A stretch of 64,000 bases of DNA, from the NCBI GenBank assembly GCA_030426085.1, contig JAUHYW010000024.1:53865-117864 (forward strand), in the 5' to 3' direction. The notes under the pieces are model-generated. The model was given only the letters and a program-made list of their open reading frames with translations, was not told the origin of the DNA and did not search any database. The DNA comes from a bacterium. Its GTDB lineage: Bacteria; Myxococcota_A; Bradymonadia; UBA7976; UBA1532. The translations under genes and the position numbers were made by a program. Below are positions 1 to 8,045 of this stretch, piece by piece; position 1 is the stretch's first letter; each line of letters starts with the position of its first letter.

Positions 1-113
1 CAGGGGCCCTCGACCGGGGCGGCCTTCTCTGCGGGCGCATCCTGGGCCGTGGCGAGCGGGGCGAGCCCGCCGACGACGGACAGCAGGGTGGCGAGGGTGA
101 CGGCGTGACGCAT
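1..113 (-). CDS. Exported protein, N-terminal fragment
   Basis: Only the first 37 or so codons lie in the window; the gene continues past the left edge. The visible part is a classical signal peptide: a basic start (MRH), a hydrophobic Leu/Val/Ala stretch and an Ala-x-Ala type cleavage site (LATAQD), followed by an Ala/Pro/Glu-rich segment. A GGAGG Shine-Dalgarno sits about 6 bases upstream of the ATG, which supports this start. The protein is therefore secreted or periplasmic. Its function cannot be judged from this fragment. It is transcribed divergently from the ECF sigma factor gene. Confidence 0.7.
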   Translation of the reverse strand, partial: MRHAVTLATLLSVVGGLAPLATAQDAPAEKAAPVEGP

Positions 114-285
114 GGGGGGACCTCCGGCAAGCGGCATGCGTTTAGCAATCACCGCCCCGCTTGTCGAGTGTCCGGCGCCGAATCGGGCGGCCCGCCGGGG
201 CTTCCCTCGCCTTCGAAGAAATTCGAAACCGATCGGCGCCCCTCGGGATAGGACCGGGTGTGACGACGCGGAGAGCGGCCACCGG

Positions 286-867
286 ATGACATCGACGAGC
301 GACGCCGAACTCGCCCGGAGATGCCGCCGGGGCGACCCCGACGCCTGGCGAGTGCTGGTGCGGCGGGTCTCGCCGCTGGTCCACCGGATCGCGGTGCGGG
401 TGCTCGGCCGGGGGGCCGACGCCGACGACGCCGGACAGGAAGCGCTGATGACCGTGCACCGCCGCTTCGGGTCGTTCGATCCGACCCGACCCCTGGAGCC
501 ATGGGTGGCCAAGGTGACCTACAACGTGTGCCTCAAGCAGCTCGCCCGCCGCCGACGACCGGGCGGGCCCTCGGACGACCCGGCGCAGCTCGGGCGGGTG
601 CCGGCGCCGGCGGGGTACTCGCCCGAGGCGCGGGCCGCCCGGGCCGAGGCCGGGGCGCTGGTGGGCGAGGCGCTCGAGCGGCTCACCCCCGAGGATCGGG
701 TGCTGGTGACGCTGACCTATCAGGATGGCATGAGCAACAGCGAGGTGGCCGAAGCGATGGACATGCCGGTGGGCACGGTGAAGACCCGCCTGTATCGGGC
801 CCGGGCGCGGCTGCGGCGGGCCCTGGCCCCGGTGCTGCGCCGGGGCGATGCGGAGAGTCGACGATGA
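286..867 (+). CDS. ECF-type RNA polymerase sigma factor
   Basis: A 193-aa sigma-70 family protein of the extracytoplasmic-function class, which directs RNA polymerase to a small regulon. Region 2 lies at about residues 8-80 (ADDAGQEALMTVHRRFGSFD, then PWVAKVTYNVCLKQLARRRR). Region 4 lies at about 125-185, with the helix-turn-helix SNSEVAEAMDMPVGTVKTRL. A longer in-frame reading begins near 112, but the conserved domain begins just after the ATG at 286, which has a GGAG upstream. Its TGA overlaps the ATG of the next gene (ATGA), so the two are translationally coupled, as expected for a sigma/anti-sigma pair. The cluster continues into DUF2953-like and GerW-like genes, which are candidate targets. 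Confidence 0.9.
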   Translation: MTSTSDAELARRCRRGDPDAWRVLVRRVSPLVHRIAVRVLGRGADADDAGQEALMTVHRRFGSFDPTRPLEPWVAKVTYNVCLKQLARRRRPGGPSDDPAQLGRVPAPAGYSPEARAARAEAGALVGEALERLTPEDRVLVTLTYQDGMSNSEVAEAMDMPVGTVKTRLYRARARLRRALAPVLRRGDAESRR

Positions 868-1337
868 GCGAGACGACCCACGACGCCACCCACGACGCGC
901 TGCGGGCGCAGATCGTGCGCTACCTGGACGGCGTCGCCTCGGCCGACGAGCGGGCGACGGTGGAGCGGGCCCTGCTCGGCCCGGAGGCGGCGACGATCAT
1001 CGCCGAAGAGCTGGCCCTGCGCGATCTGCTGCGTCAGGCGCCGCCGCTCGATCCGCCTCCGGCGCTGGTCGCCCGCTGGGAGGCCGCCGTCCTGGACGTG
1101 GTCGAACAGTCCGCCGCGCCGGCTGACGCCGAGGGTCGGGGCTGGCTCGACCGGGCGCTGGACGCGGTCGGCTGGTCGGTGCGTGGCCCGGCGCTGTCGG
1201 TGACGGCGGCCGGCACCGCGCCGGCCCGCTCGGGGCTGTCGACGCTGCGCTACGGCGTGCCGGTGCGCCGGGCCGAGCCCAAGCCGCCGCTGTGGCGCCG
1301 GCTGCTGGCCCGCGGCCTCGAGAGGAGGGACCGATGA
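864..1337 (+). CDS. Putative anti-sigma factor (zinc-less, soluble)
   Basis: A 157-aa protein starting in the ATGA overlap with the sigma gene. The N-terminal 65 residues form a helical segment (YLDGVASADERATVERALLG) that matches the layout of anti-sigma domains, in which a short acidic helix follows a 'dG.ls..e...ve' turn. The Cys/His zinc ligands of the usual zf-HC2 type are absent. No transmembrane helix is obvious. The C-terminal half is Ala/Arg-rich and ends in a basic tail (PPLWRRLLARGLERRDR). The role is inferred from position and the helical N-terminus. It could instead be an unrelated accessory regulator. It overlaps the next gene by 4 bases. Confidence 0.55.
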   Translation: MSETTHDATHDALRAQIVRYLDGVASADERATVERALLGPEAATIIAEELALRDLLRQAPPLDPPPALVARWEAAVLDVVEQSAAPADAEGRGWLDRALDAVGWSVRGPALSVTAAGTAPARSGLSTLRYGVPVRRAEPKPPLWRRLLARGLERRDR

Positions 1338-1996
1338 GCCTGCCGGGGGTCGTGCTGGTGGGGCTGCTCGTCGCGCTGTCGGCGGTGCTGGCCCTGGCGC
1401 TGGTGCTGCTGGTGGTGCCGCTGCACCTCGAGGTGGCCGGCGCCGCCGACGACGAGCGCCTCGAAGGCCGGGCGCTGGCCCGCTGGGGGTGGTGGCTGGT
1501 GGTCCTGCGGGCCGACGCCGATCGGGGCGTCGATCTGCGGCTGCTGGGCCTGCGCGTCTGGCGGCTGCGGCGGGGGGCCGGGCGGCGACCGCGGGATCAG
1601 AAGCGAGGGCGTGAGCCGAAGCCCGAGGCGACGCCCGAGAAGCCGAAGACTGCCGGCGGCGGGCTGCGCGGGGCGTGGCGCAACCGGCACACCGCCCTGC
1701 GCCTGATCCGCGCGGTGCTGCGGGCCCTGCCGGTGCGGGGCTGGGTCGCCGGCCGCCTGGGTCTGAGCGACCCGGCCGATACGGCGGTCCTGTTCACGCT
1801 GCTCGACGCCGCCGCCGAGCGGTCGCGGGCCATCGAGATCGACGTCGAGCCGGACTGGCTGGACGAGGCGCTGGAGATCGAGGGCCGGATCCGGGTGCGG
1901 GTCTGGCCGGCGCAGGTGCTCGGCGCGGTGCTGTGGCTGCTGGTGCGCGACGGTCGGACCCGTCGCGGCGCCTGGGCCATGCTGCGCGCGAGCTGA
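1334..1996 (+). CDS. DUF2953-like membrane protein
   Basis: A 220-aa protein with one strong N-terminal membrane segment (about residues 4-30, rich in Val/Leu), a beta-rich segment, a charged linker (RRPRDQKRGREPKPEATPEKPK, about 85-112) and a C-terminal alpha/beta part. Layout and neighbours match DUF2953, the family of Bacillus YtfI, whose gene sits beside ytfJ (gerW). Here the next two genes are GerW-like, which is the main reason for the call. The ATG overlaps the previous stop (ATGA) and is preceded by GAGGAGGG. Biochemical role is unknown. The likely topology is one N-terminal anchor with the bulk on one side of the membrane. Confidence 0.6.
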   Translation: MSLPGVVLVGLLVALSAVLALALVLLVVPLHLEVAGAADDERLEGRALARWGWWLVVLRADADRGVDLRLLGLRVWRLRRGAGRRPRDQKRGREPKPEATPEKPKTAGGGLRGAWRNRHTALRLIRAVLRALPVRGWVAGRLGLSDPADTAVLFTLLDAAAERSRAIEIDVEPDWLDEALEIEGRIRVRVWPAQVLGAVLWLLVRDGRTRRGAWAMLRAS

Positions 1997-2045
1997 ACGA
2001 CGGACGAAACAACAGATGGCCTGCGGGCCGAGAGCGAGGAGTGAC

Positions 2046-2342
2046 ATGCAAGACATCAAGACGCTGCTCACCGCGGTGAGCGAGAAGCTGACCGGGCTGG
2101 CCCGGAGCAACGCGGTCGTGGCCCGCAAGATCTCGGTGGGCGACCGGCACGTCGTGCCTCTGTGCGAGCTGGCGATGGGTTTCGCCGGCGGCGGGGGTCA
2201 GGGCGAGGCGACGGACACCGGCGGCGACATGGGATCGGGCAAGGGCACCGGCGGCGGCGCCGGTGGCATGGCCAAGGCGGCCCCGGTGGCGGTCATCATC
2301 GTCGACGGCGGTCGGGTGCGCATCGAAGGCATCGGCCGCTGA
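2046..2342 (+). CDS. GerW/YtfJ-family protein, copy 1
   Basis: A 98-aa protein matching the GerW (YtfJ) family throughout. It has an amphipathic N-terminus (LLTAVSEKLTGLARSNAVVA), a short beta element (VGDRHVVPLCELAMGFAGG), a Gly-rich low-complexity centre and a C-terminal strand (APVAVIIVDGGRVRIEGI). In Bacillus this family is a spore protein needed for efficient germination; its biochemistry is not settled, and homologues occur in non-sporeformers. It lies 49 bases downstream of the DUF2953-like gene, with a good GAGGAG Shine-Dalgarno. This copy is short: it stops right after the C-terminal strand. Confidence 0.75.
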   Translation: MQDIKTLLTAVSEKLTGLARSNAVVARKISVGDRHVVPLCELAMGFAGGGGQGEATDTGGDMGSGKGTGGGAGGMAKAAPVAVIIVDGGRVRIEGIGR

Positions 2343-2414
2343 GCCGGGCGAGCATCGACGACATCGCGCTGTAGGCACACAGTCGAACACACAGCCAATC
2401 ACAGGAGTCATCTC

Positions 2415-2840
2415 ATGGAAGCGGTACACGATCTGATCTCGATGGTCTCGGACAAGGTGGGTGACATCGCGCGCAGCGACGTGGTGATCGGAGATCCCAT
2501 CGAGCTGGGCGAGGTCACCCTGGTGCCCCTCTCGCGGGTCTCGGTCGGCTTCGGCGGGGGCGGGGGCACCGGCGAGGGCGAGCCGCCGCGCAAGAAGCGC
2601 GGTCGGCACGGCGGCCGGGGCCGAGGTACGGGCAGCGGCGGCGGCGGCGGCGGCAAAGTCCGCCCGGTGGGGGTAATCGTCTTCGGGCCCGAGGGGGTCG
2701 AGGTGCAGCCGATCCCCGACAAGCAGGGGCTGATCGATCGGTTCTTCGACAAGGTGCCCGGCCTGATCGAGAAGGTGCAGGCGCTCTTCGAGGACGATCC
2801 GCCGCCCGACGAGAGCGCCCTGGCCGACTCGATGGCCTGA
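2415..2840 (+). CDS. GerW/YtfJ-family protein, copy 2
   Basis: A 141-aa paralogue of the preceding gene with the same order of elements. The N-terminal helix is VHDLISMVSDKVGDIARSDV, followed by a beta element ending VSVGFGGGGG. A basic and Gly-rich linker (KKRGRHGGRGRGTGSGGGG) leads to the strand VRPVGVIVFGPEGVEVQPI. It carries about 35 extra C-terminal residues forming an amphipathic helix (LIDRFFDKVPGLIEKVQALF) and an acidic tail, which copy 1 lacks. AGGAG lies upstream of the ATG. It closes the ECF sigma cluster and is convergent with gspN, with 14 bases between the stops. Confidence 0.75.
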   Translation: MEAVHDLISMVSDKVGDIARSDVVIGDPIELGEVTLVPLSRVSVGFGGGGGTGEGEPPRKKRGRHGGRGRGTGSGGGGGGKVRPVGVIVFGPEGVEVQPIPDKQGLIDRFFDKVPGLIEKVQALFEDDPPPDESALADSMA

Positions 2841-2854
2841 CCGGGCCGCGCCGG

Positions 2855-4450
2855 CTACTCGGTCTCCTCCCCCTCCTCTTCCTCTTCGCCCTCGTCCTCC
2901 CCTTCGCCCTCCTCCTTCTCGGCGCCATCTTCGGACGGCTCGGCCTCGGTGTCGTCGTCCTCCTCCTCGCCGACCTCTTCCTCGGCCTCCGGCTCCGGCG
3001 CATCCTCCGGCGCCTCGACCGGATCGGGCGTCTTGCGGTTGACCGGCGTCGGCTTGCGGGTCGGCAGTCGGGTGCGGCTCCGCCGGGTCGGGGTGCGGGT
3101 GTTGCGCTCGCGCAGGGCGCCGCGCCCGGGGCGCACCGAGGGCCGGGTCGGCTTGGCGTCGCGCACGCTGGTGCGCGGGCCGTAGGGGTTGCGCGGCGTC
3201 GGGCGCCACGCGAGCCTCTTCTTGCGGGTCTTGGGGTCGTTGCGCATGCTCACCGCGAACCCGGTGTAGCCGTCGCCGCCGGTGCCCCGCTTGATCTGGG
3301 GCACGGTGCGCATCAGCACCCCGATGCCCTTCTCCCGCTCGAGGAAGTCCTCGGCGAACTTGAACCGCAGGTAGGCCCGGGGGTTGAACCGCTCGAGCTT
3401 GTTGGCGAGCTGCACGTAGCCGGTCAGATCACCCTCGAGGTCCTTGCCCCGAAAGGCGAAGTCCTCGAAGACGGCCCGCCGCCGCTCGAAGTTGATCTTG
3501 CCCCCGAACTGGGCCAGCGTCAGCCGAGGCACGTCGAAGAAGCCGCCGAAGTTACGCAGGTCGTCGCTCTCGATGCGGCCGGGGCCGAGCACCGCGTTCG
3601 ACAGCGAGAGGCTCAGGTGACCCCCGGCGCTGGCGAGGCGCAGCTTGCCGTCGTCGTCGAGCGGCACCTCGAGGTCGATCTCGCCGTCGAACGCGCCGAC
3701 GACGGGCAGCGGCAGCAGCGCCCGCAGCACGGTGAGCTGGGCGAGGTCGAGGCCGGCGAAGTTCGCCACGAGGTGGGTGTTCTCGCTGTTCTTCTCGACC
3801 CGGGCCTCGATGCTGCCCCCGAGCAGCCGGGCCTCGAGCACGGCCTCGGCGTCCTCGTTGAGCAGCTTGCCGTCCATCAGGTCGCCGATGAGCTTGCCGA
3901 GAGCGACCCGGGCCCGCAGGCTCTCGACATACAGCGGCTGGGGCCCGGCGGGCACCGGGGGCGGCTTGTCGTCCTCGGCGGCCTTCTCGGCGGCGGCCTT
4001 GTCCATCTGGGCCTTGGTGGTCGTCTTGGGGCCGGGGGCGCCCTTCGTCGGCCCGTCGTCGGCCCCGGGCTTACCGGCCGCCGGGGCCCCAGCCGGATCC
4101 GCCTTCTCTCCCGCCTTCTCCTCGGGTTCGTCGGCCTCGGCTTCGGCGGCCTTGGCCTGCTGGCGGGCCTGCCACGCCGCCCGGGCCTCGCGGGCTTCGC
4201 GGATCTCGGTGATCTCCTCGGGCGTCGGCCGGGGGGTGAGGGTCACCCCCTCCATCTCGAGGCCCGACAGGCCCCACATCGACAGCTCGGTGATCTCGAG
4301 ATCGGCCCCGTACTCGTCGGAGGCTTTGCGCACCATGTACGACTCGAGCGCGTCGAGCGGCAGGGTGACGTAGACGAAGAAGAGCAGCGCGGCGATGAAG
4401 AACACCACGTAGCCCAGGGCCTTGAGCGCGGCTTTGAGCTTGGGCGGCAT
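2855..4450 (-). CDS. gspN: Type II secretion system protein GspN, with charged extensions
   Basis: A 531-aa inner-membrane protein at the end of the gsp operon. It has a membrane anchor at about 10-32 (LGYVVFFIAALLFFVYVTLPL) and an AsmA-like GspN fold (LTELSMWGLSGLEMEGVTL; later LDLAQLTVLRALLPLPVVGAFDGEIDLEVPL and LSLSLSNAVLGPG). GspN proteins are usually about 250-300 residues. This one is longer because of an Ala/Lys/Glu-rich insertion (about 85-160), an Arg/Pro/Thr-rich segment (about 405-465) and a final 55-60 residues that are almost all Glu, Asp and Gly. Its ATG shares one base with the gspM stop (TGATG). GspN is an accessory component whose role is unclear and which is absent from many T2SS operons. 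Confidence 0.85.
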   Translation of the reverse strand: MPPKLKAALKALGYVVFFIAALLFFVYVTLPLDALESYMVRKASDEYGADLEITELSMWGLSGLEMEGVTLTPRPTPEEITEIREAREARAAWQARQQAKAAEAEADEPEEKAGEKADPAGAPAAGKPGADDGPTKGAPGPKTTTKAQMDKAAAEKAAEDDKPPPVPAGPQPLYVESLRARVALGKLIGDLMDGKLLNEDAEAVLEARLLGGSIEARVEKNSENTHLVANFAGLDLAQLTVLRALLPLPVVGAFDGEIDLEVPLDDDGKLRLASAGGHLSLSLSNAVLGPGRIESDDLRNFGGFFDVPRLTLAQFGGKINFERRRAVFEDFAFRGKDLEGDLTGYVQLANKLERFNPRAYLRFKFAEDFLEREKGIGVLMRTVPQIKRGTGGDGYTGFAVSMRNDPKTRKKRLAWRPTPRNPYGPRTSVRDAKPTRPSVRPGRGALRERNTRTPTRRSRTRLPTRKPTPVNRKTPDPVEAPEDAPEPEAEEEVGEEEDDDTEAEPSEDGAEKEEGEGEDEGEEEEEGEETE

Positions 4451-5070
4451 CAGAGCTTCACCTCTTCGTTGCGATAGGTCGACACCTTCACCTTGACCAC
4501 CCGGAGCTGCTGCCGGTCGCTGGTCAGGGTGCTGATGTTGAGATCGGTCACCCGGATGGGCTCCGGCCGCTTCTGGACCGCGGCGAGCAGGTTCGAGAGC
4601 TGCTCCAGCGAGACGCGGCGCAGCGTCACCGTGGTGCTCACCTCGACCAGATCCCGGATCTTGGGCGGCGGGGTGTCACCGTCGTTCTGGGGCCGGGCCC
4701 GGCGGTGGTTCTCGGTGATGTAGCGCTTGTCTTCCTTGAAGTCGTCGATCTCGACCCCCAGCCGCTTGGCCTCGGTCTCGATCAGCGGCGCCAGCCGCAC
4801 GTCGTTGCGATCGAGCAGCGACTTCTTGGCGTCGAGCTTGGCCTTCTGCGCCAGGTAGGCGTCCTTGAGGGTCATCACCTCGGCCATGGTCGACCGGGCG
4901 TTCTCGTTGCGCTCTTCGAGCGCGCTGATCTGGCTCGAGAAGACCATCCACACGATGGTCAGCACCGTCAGCAGGAACGCGCCCACCAGCCCGCCGACCA
5001 TGATCTTCTCCCGCCCCGAGAGGCGGTCGAAGGCGTCGAAGACGCTCTGCATGCGACCTTTTTCGGCCAT
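4450..5070 (-). CDS. gspM: Type II secretion system assembly protein GspM
   Basis: A 206-aa bitopic inner-membrane protein. A cytoplasmic start (about 1-25, with SGREKIM typical of GspM/PilO-like proteins) precedes one transmembrane helix (GGLVGAFLLTVLTIVWMVF, about 26-45). A coiled-coil stalk (ISALEERNENARSTMAEVMTLKDAYLAQKAKL) and a C-terminal periplasmic ferredoxin-like domain follow. GspM partners GspL in the inner-membrane platform that couples the GspE ATPase to pseudopilus growth. It is 12 bases downstream of gspL, and its stop overlaps the gspN start by one base. Identification rests on order and architecture, since this family is poorly conserved in sequence. Confidence 0.85.
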   Translation of the reverse strand: MAEKGRMQSVFDAFDRLSGREKIMVGGLVGAFLLTVLTIVWMVFSSQISALEERNENARSTMAEVMTLKDAYLAQKAKLDAKKSLLDRNDVRLAPLIETEAKRLGVEIDDFKEDKRYITENHRRARPQNDGDTPPPKIRDLVEVSTTVTLRRVSLEQLSNLLAAVQKRPEPIRVTDLNISTLTSDRQQLRVVKVKVSTYRNEEVKL

Positions 5071-5082
5071 GTCGGCTGCTCC

Positions 5083-6690
5083 TCAGATACAGGTGGCGGT
5101 GGCGGAGAGGCGGAACTTGGTGCGGTCGTCGACCGACTTCTCCACCCGCTCCTTGTTGATCTCGCCCTTGAAGCACGAGGTGGCCCGCAGCGACTCGACG
5201 ATGCGCTCCACGTCGCTGGCCGAGCCGGTCTTGCCCCCCATCTGCAAGCGCTTGTTCTCCACGTCGAGGTCGAGCGTGTCGACGTCGACCACCAGCTCGA
5301 ACGGGATCCTCTCCGAGATCTGGGCCAGCATCTGCAGCGCGTCGTACTCGGGGATGGTCTTCTGGTTCTTGCGGTCGGTGACCACCACCGTGTCGTAGAG
5401 CATCTGGATGTCGTCGCTCTCGTAGCCCAGGATCGGCACGCTCAGCGCGGCGGCCCGAGCCCGGATGGCGGCGTACTCCGCCTCGAGCTGCTGCTTCTTG
5501 GTCAGCGCCACCAGCGAGCCGAGCATGATCATCAGCAGGGCGGCGACGGCCAGGGTGATGATGCGCCCCTGCAGGAAGCCGAAGTCCCCGGTGAACGCGA
5601 AGTCGCCCTTGCGGAAGTTGACCTGACTCTGGTGGGTCCGGGTGAACGCCCGCAGCGACAGCGCCAGCGACTTCGCCACGAACGGGCGCACCTTCTCCCC
5701 GCCGGCCGGCAGCTTGTTGAAGGCCGCCTTGAGCGGGTCGAGGTCGATGACCGGCACCTTCAGCTCGTGCTCGAGGTACTCCGGCATGCCCCGCAGCAGG
5801 CTGCCCCCGCCGGTGAGGTAGATCCGCTCGACCGGCCGGCCGGCGGCCATCTCGTGGGCCACCAGCGAGCGGCGCACCTCGCGCACGAGGCCCTTGAGCG
5901 CGCCCCGGCAGGCCTCGGCGACGAGCCGCTGCCGGGAGGCCCCGGTGGCCGGATCGACGTCCTGGGGCACGAAGTCGGGCGGGGCGACGAAGCCCTCCTG
6001 CAGCTTGCCCCGCTCGGCCTGCTCCGGCTCGACGTGGAACGCCCGGGCCAGCGCCAGGGTGACGTCCCGCCCGCCGGCGGCGATGTCGCGCACCACCCGA
6101 GGCTCGCCGCCGTCGTAGACGCTCAGCTCGCTGTGCCCGTGCCCCAGGTCGAGCATCGCGATGGGGGTGTTGGCCTCGGCCCCCACCGCGTGGTCGTAGA
6201 GGTTGAACACCGACAGCGGCCCGATGCCGACCACCTTGGGGTCGATGCCCGCCTCTTCCAGCGCGCCGAGCAGCTCGGCGAACCGGTCGCGGCGCACGTA
6301 GGCCACCAGCACCTTGGCCCCGCCGTCCTCCCGGCGCTCGGTGATCTGGTAGTCGTAGACCACGTCGTCCACCGGGACGGGCAGCAGATCGTCGAGCTGC
6401 ATCGGCAGCACCGCTTCGATCTTCTTCGGCTGGTCGAACGGCAGGTCGAGGCTGGTGGTCGCCGCCATGCCCGGAGGCAGGGCGCACATCAACGTCTCGC
6501 CCAGCAGCCCCCGGCGCTCGAGCAGCCGATGGGCAGCCGCCGCGAGGGCTTCGAAGTCGGGCTTGTCCTCGACCGGCCCCACCGGCTCGTGTCCGAAGCC
6601 GACCAGTTCGAAGTTGCGGAACGTCGTCACCAGTTCGCACACCTTGACGGTGTGGGTGCCGAGATCGAGGCCGACGATCTTGGTCGCCAT
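5083..6690 (-). CDS. gspL: Type II secretion system protein GspL (actin-like fold)
   Basis: A 535-aa protein. The N-terminal about 360 residues form a PilM/GspL actin-like domain with the phosphate-binding start VGLDLGTHTVKV, the second motif MLDLGHGHSELSVYDGG and the third IYLTGGGSLLRGM. A single transmembrane helix follows (GRIITLAVAALLMIMLGSLVAL, about 375-396), then a periplasmic ferredoxin-like domain resembling PilN/GspL. GspL recruits GspE to the membrane and binds GspM. The ATG at 6690 overlaps the gspK stop (TGATG), with GGAGGA a few bases upstream; a GTG one codon earlier is also possible. The actin-like half is longer and closer to PilM than in enterobacterial GspL. Confidence 0.88.
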   Translation of the reverse strand: MATKIVGLDLGTHTVKVCELVTTFRNFELVGFGHEPVGPVEDKPDFEALAAAAHRLLERRGLLGETLMCALPPGMAATTSLDLPFDQPKKIEAVLPMQLDDLLPVPVDDVVYDYQITERREDGGAKVLVAYVRRDRFAELLGALEEAGIDPKVVGIGPLSVFNLYDHAVGAEANTPIAMLDLGHGHSELSVYDGGEPRVVRDIAAGGRDVTLALARAFHVEPEQAERGKLQEGFVAPPDFVPQDVDPATGASRQRLVAEACRGALKGLVREVRRSLVAHEMAAGRPVERIYLTGGGSLLRGMPEYLEHELKVPVIDLDPLKAAFNKLPAGGEKVRPFVAKSLALSLRAFTRTHQSQVNFRKGDFAFTGDFGFLQGRIITLAVAALLMIMLGSLVALTKKQQLEAEYAAIRARAAALSVPILGYESDDIQMLYDTVVVTDRKNQKTIPEYDALQMLAQISERIPFELVVDVDTLDLDVENKRLQMGGKTGSASDVERIVESLRATSCFKGEINKERVEKSVDDRTKFRLSATATCI

Positions 6691-8045
6691 CACTCCTCCC
6701 GGTAGTACAGCGTGCGGATGATCTTGCCATCACGCTTGAGCACCGCGAAGACGGTGCGGGTAATGTTGCCCACCCGGGCCCGGGCACGCAGTCGATAGAG
6801 GTTGCTCTCGGTCTTGATCAGGGTGGGCATCGCCTGAGCGATCGGCGCCATCTCGGCGGTCAGCGCGATATAGACGTTGGGATCCCAGCCCTTGCGCTGC
6901 AAGTAGTCGACCTGGACTTGCATCGGATCGGCCCCCAGGCTCTGCATCGCGAGGAACGGCAGCATGACCTGCACCGGATCGGCCACCAGCGCCGTCGCGT
7001 CCTGGGTCCGCTTCACGGCGTTGCCCAGCATCGCCAGCATGCCCTTGAGCTCCCGCGCCTCGACGATCAGCGCGGCGTAGCGCTGGATCTGGGCCTCGAT
7101 GAGCATCCGGTTCTCGTCGAGGGCGGCGCACTCGTCCCCCGAGTTCCGGTCGAAGGTGGTCAGGGTGTTGCTCATCGACTTGAGCGCGGTGGCGATGGTC
7201 GAGGCCGGGGCGGTGTTGAAGTCGAGCTTGCCCGAGGCGTAGACGCTGACCTGATTCTGCAAGTAGAAGAACAGCTCGTCGTTGATGCCCCGGATGAGCC
7301 GCAGCTCTTCGATGCTGTCGAGCGGCGCGTCCTTGCTGCGGTAGCGATCGCCGGTCACGTCCCGGTAGTAGCTGTCCTCGCCCTCGCCGACGTCGTCAGT
7401 GACCTGCCCGGTGAAGATATCCACCTGCACCCGGGTGTCGTCGGCGTCCATCCAGTCGATGATGTTGCCGATGATCTCGGCTCGGGTGTACGACCGGCCG
7501 TCGGCCTGCTCCCGCTCGAAGATGTAGTTGATCCGGGGGTGGCAGAGCACGGTGCGCAGCATGCGGATGGTCGAGCGCCGCACCGGGCAGATGGGGGTCT
7601 CGTTGGGGCACAGCAGCCCGGCGAGGCCGATGAACGACGCCTCGGGGCGCAGTTCGAAGTGCTCGATCTCGCCCTTGTCGAGCCCGGTGCCCTCCAGCCC
7701 TTCGAGCGGCATCGACAAGCCGCCGATGGGCAGATCCAGCCGGCCTTCGGTGAAGATCTTCAGCATCATGTGGCAGAGCTTCTCCAGGTCGAGCTTGCTC
7801 TGCATGCTGGCCATCGGGCCCCAGGCGGTGGGATCGAGGCAGGCCCGGGTGAGCACCATCGCGGTGTCGGCCGCGGTCTGAGCCCGGATGTCGTCCCGGA
7901 TGTTGGTGCCCGCGCTCAGGTGGGTCCGAGTCGAGCCGCTGAACTCCATGAGCACCAGCGCCAGGATGGTGATCGCCGAGATCACCATCAGCAGCGCCAT
8001 GCCGGCGCTGCGCTGGCGGCCGGGGTGGGCGGATCGGCGGCTCAT
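6690..8045 (-). CDS. gspK: Type II secretion minor pseudopilin GspK
   Basis: A 451-aa minor pseudopilin thought to cap the pseudopilus tip. The N-terminus has the short basic leader and hydrophobic helix of GspK (RQRSAGMALLMVISAITILALVLMEFS), with Gly before the cleaved Met and without the Glu-5 of other pseudopilins, as is usual for GspK. The large globular part contains the GspK saposin-like insertion and helix-hairpin region (RAEIIGNIIDWMDADD, LDSIEELRLIRGINDELF, LDFNTAPASTIATAL). Length fits an extended GspK, usually 300-350 residues. The first bases overlap the gspJ stop by 4, and the stop overlaps gspL. Confidence 0.9.
   Translation of the reverse strand: MSRRSAHPGRQRSAGMALLMVISAITILALVLMEFSGSTRTHLSAGTNIRDDIRAQTAADTAMVLTRACLDPTAWGPMASMQSKLDLEKLCHMMLKIFTEGRLDLPIGGLSMPLEGLEGTGLDKGEIEHFELRPEASFIGLAGLLCPNETPICPVRRSTIRMLRTVLCHPRINYIFEREQADGRSYTRAEIIGNIIDWMDADDTRVQVDIFTGQVTDDVGEGEDSYYRDVTGDRYRSKDAPLDSIEELRLIRGINDELFFYLQNQVSVYASGKLDFNTAPASTIATALKSMSNTLTTFDRNSGDECAALDENRMLIEAQIQRYAALIVEARELKGMLAMLGNAVKRTQDATALVADPVQVMLPFLAMQSLGADPMQVQVDYLQRKGWDPNVYIALTAEMAPIAQAMPTLIKTESNLYRLRARARVGNITRTVFAVLKRDGKIIRTLYYREE

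Noticed and set aside
4705..6705. A 666-codon plus-strand frame opposite gspL and gspM
   Set aside because: It overlaps two clear secretion genes and has no domain or plausible start signal.
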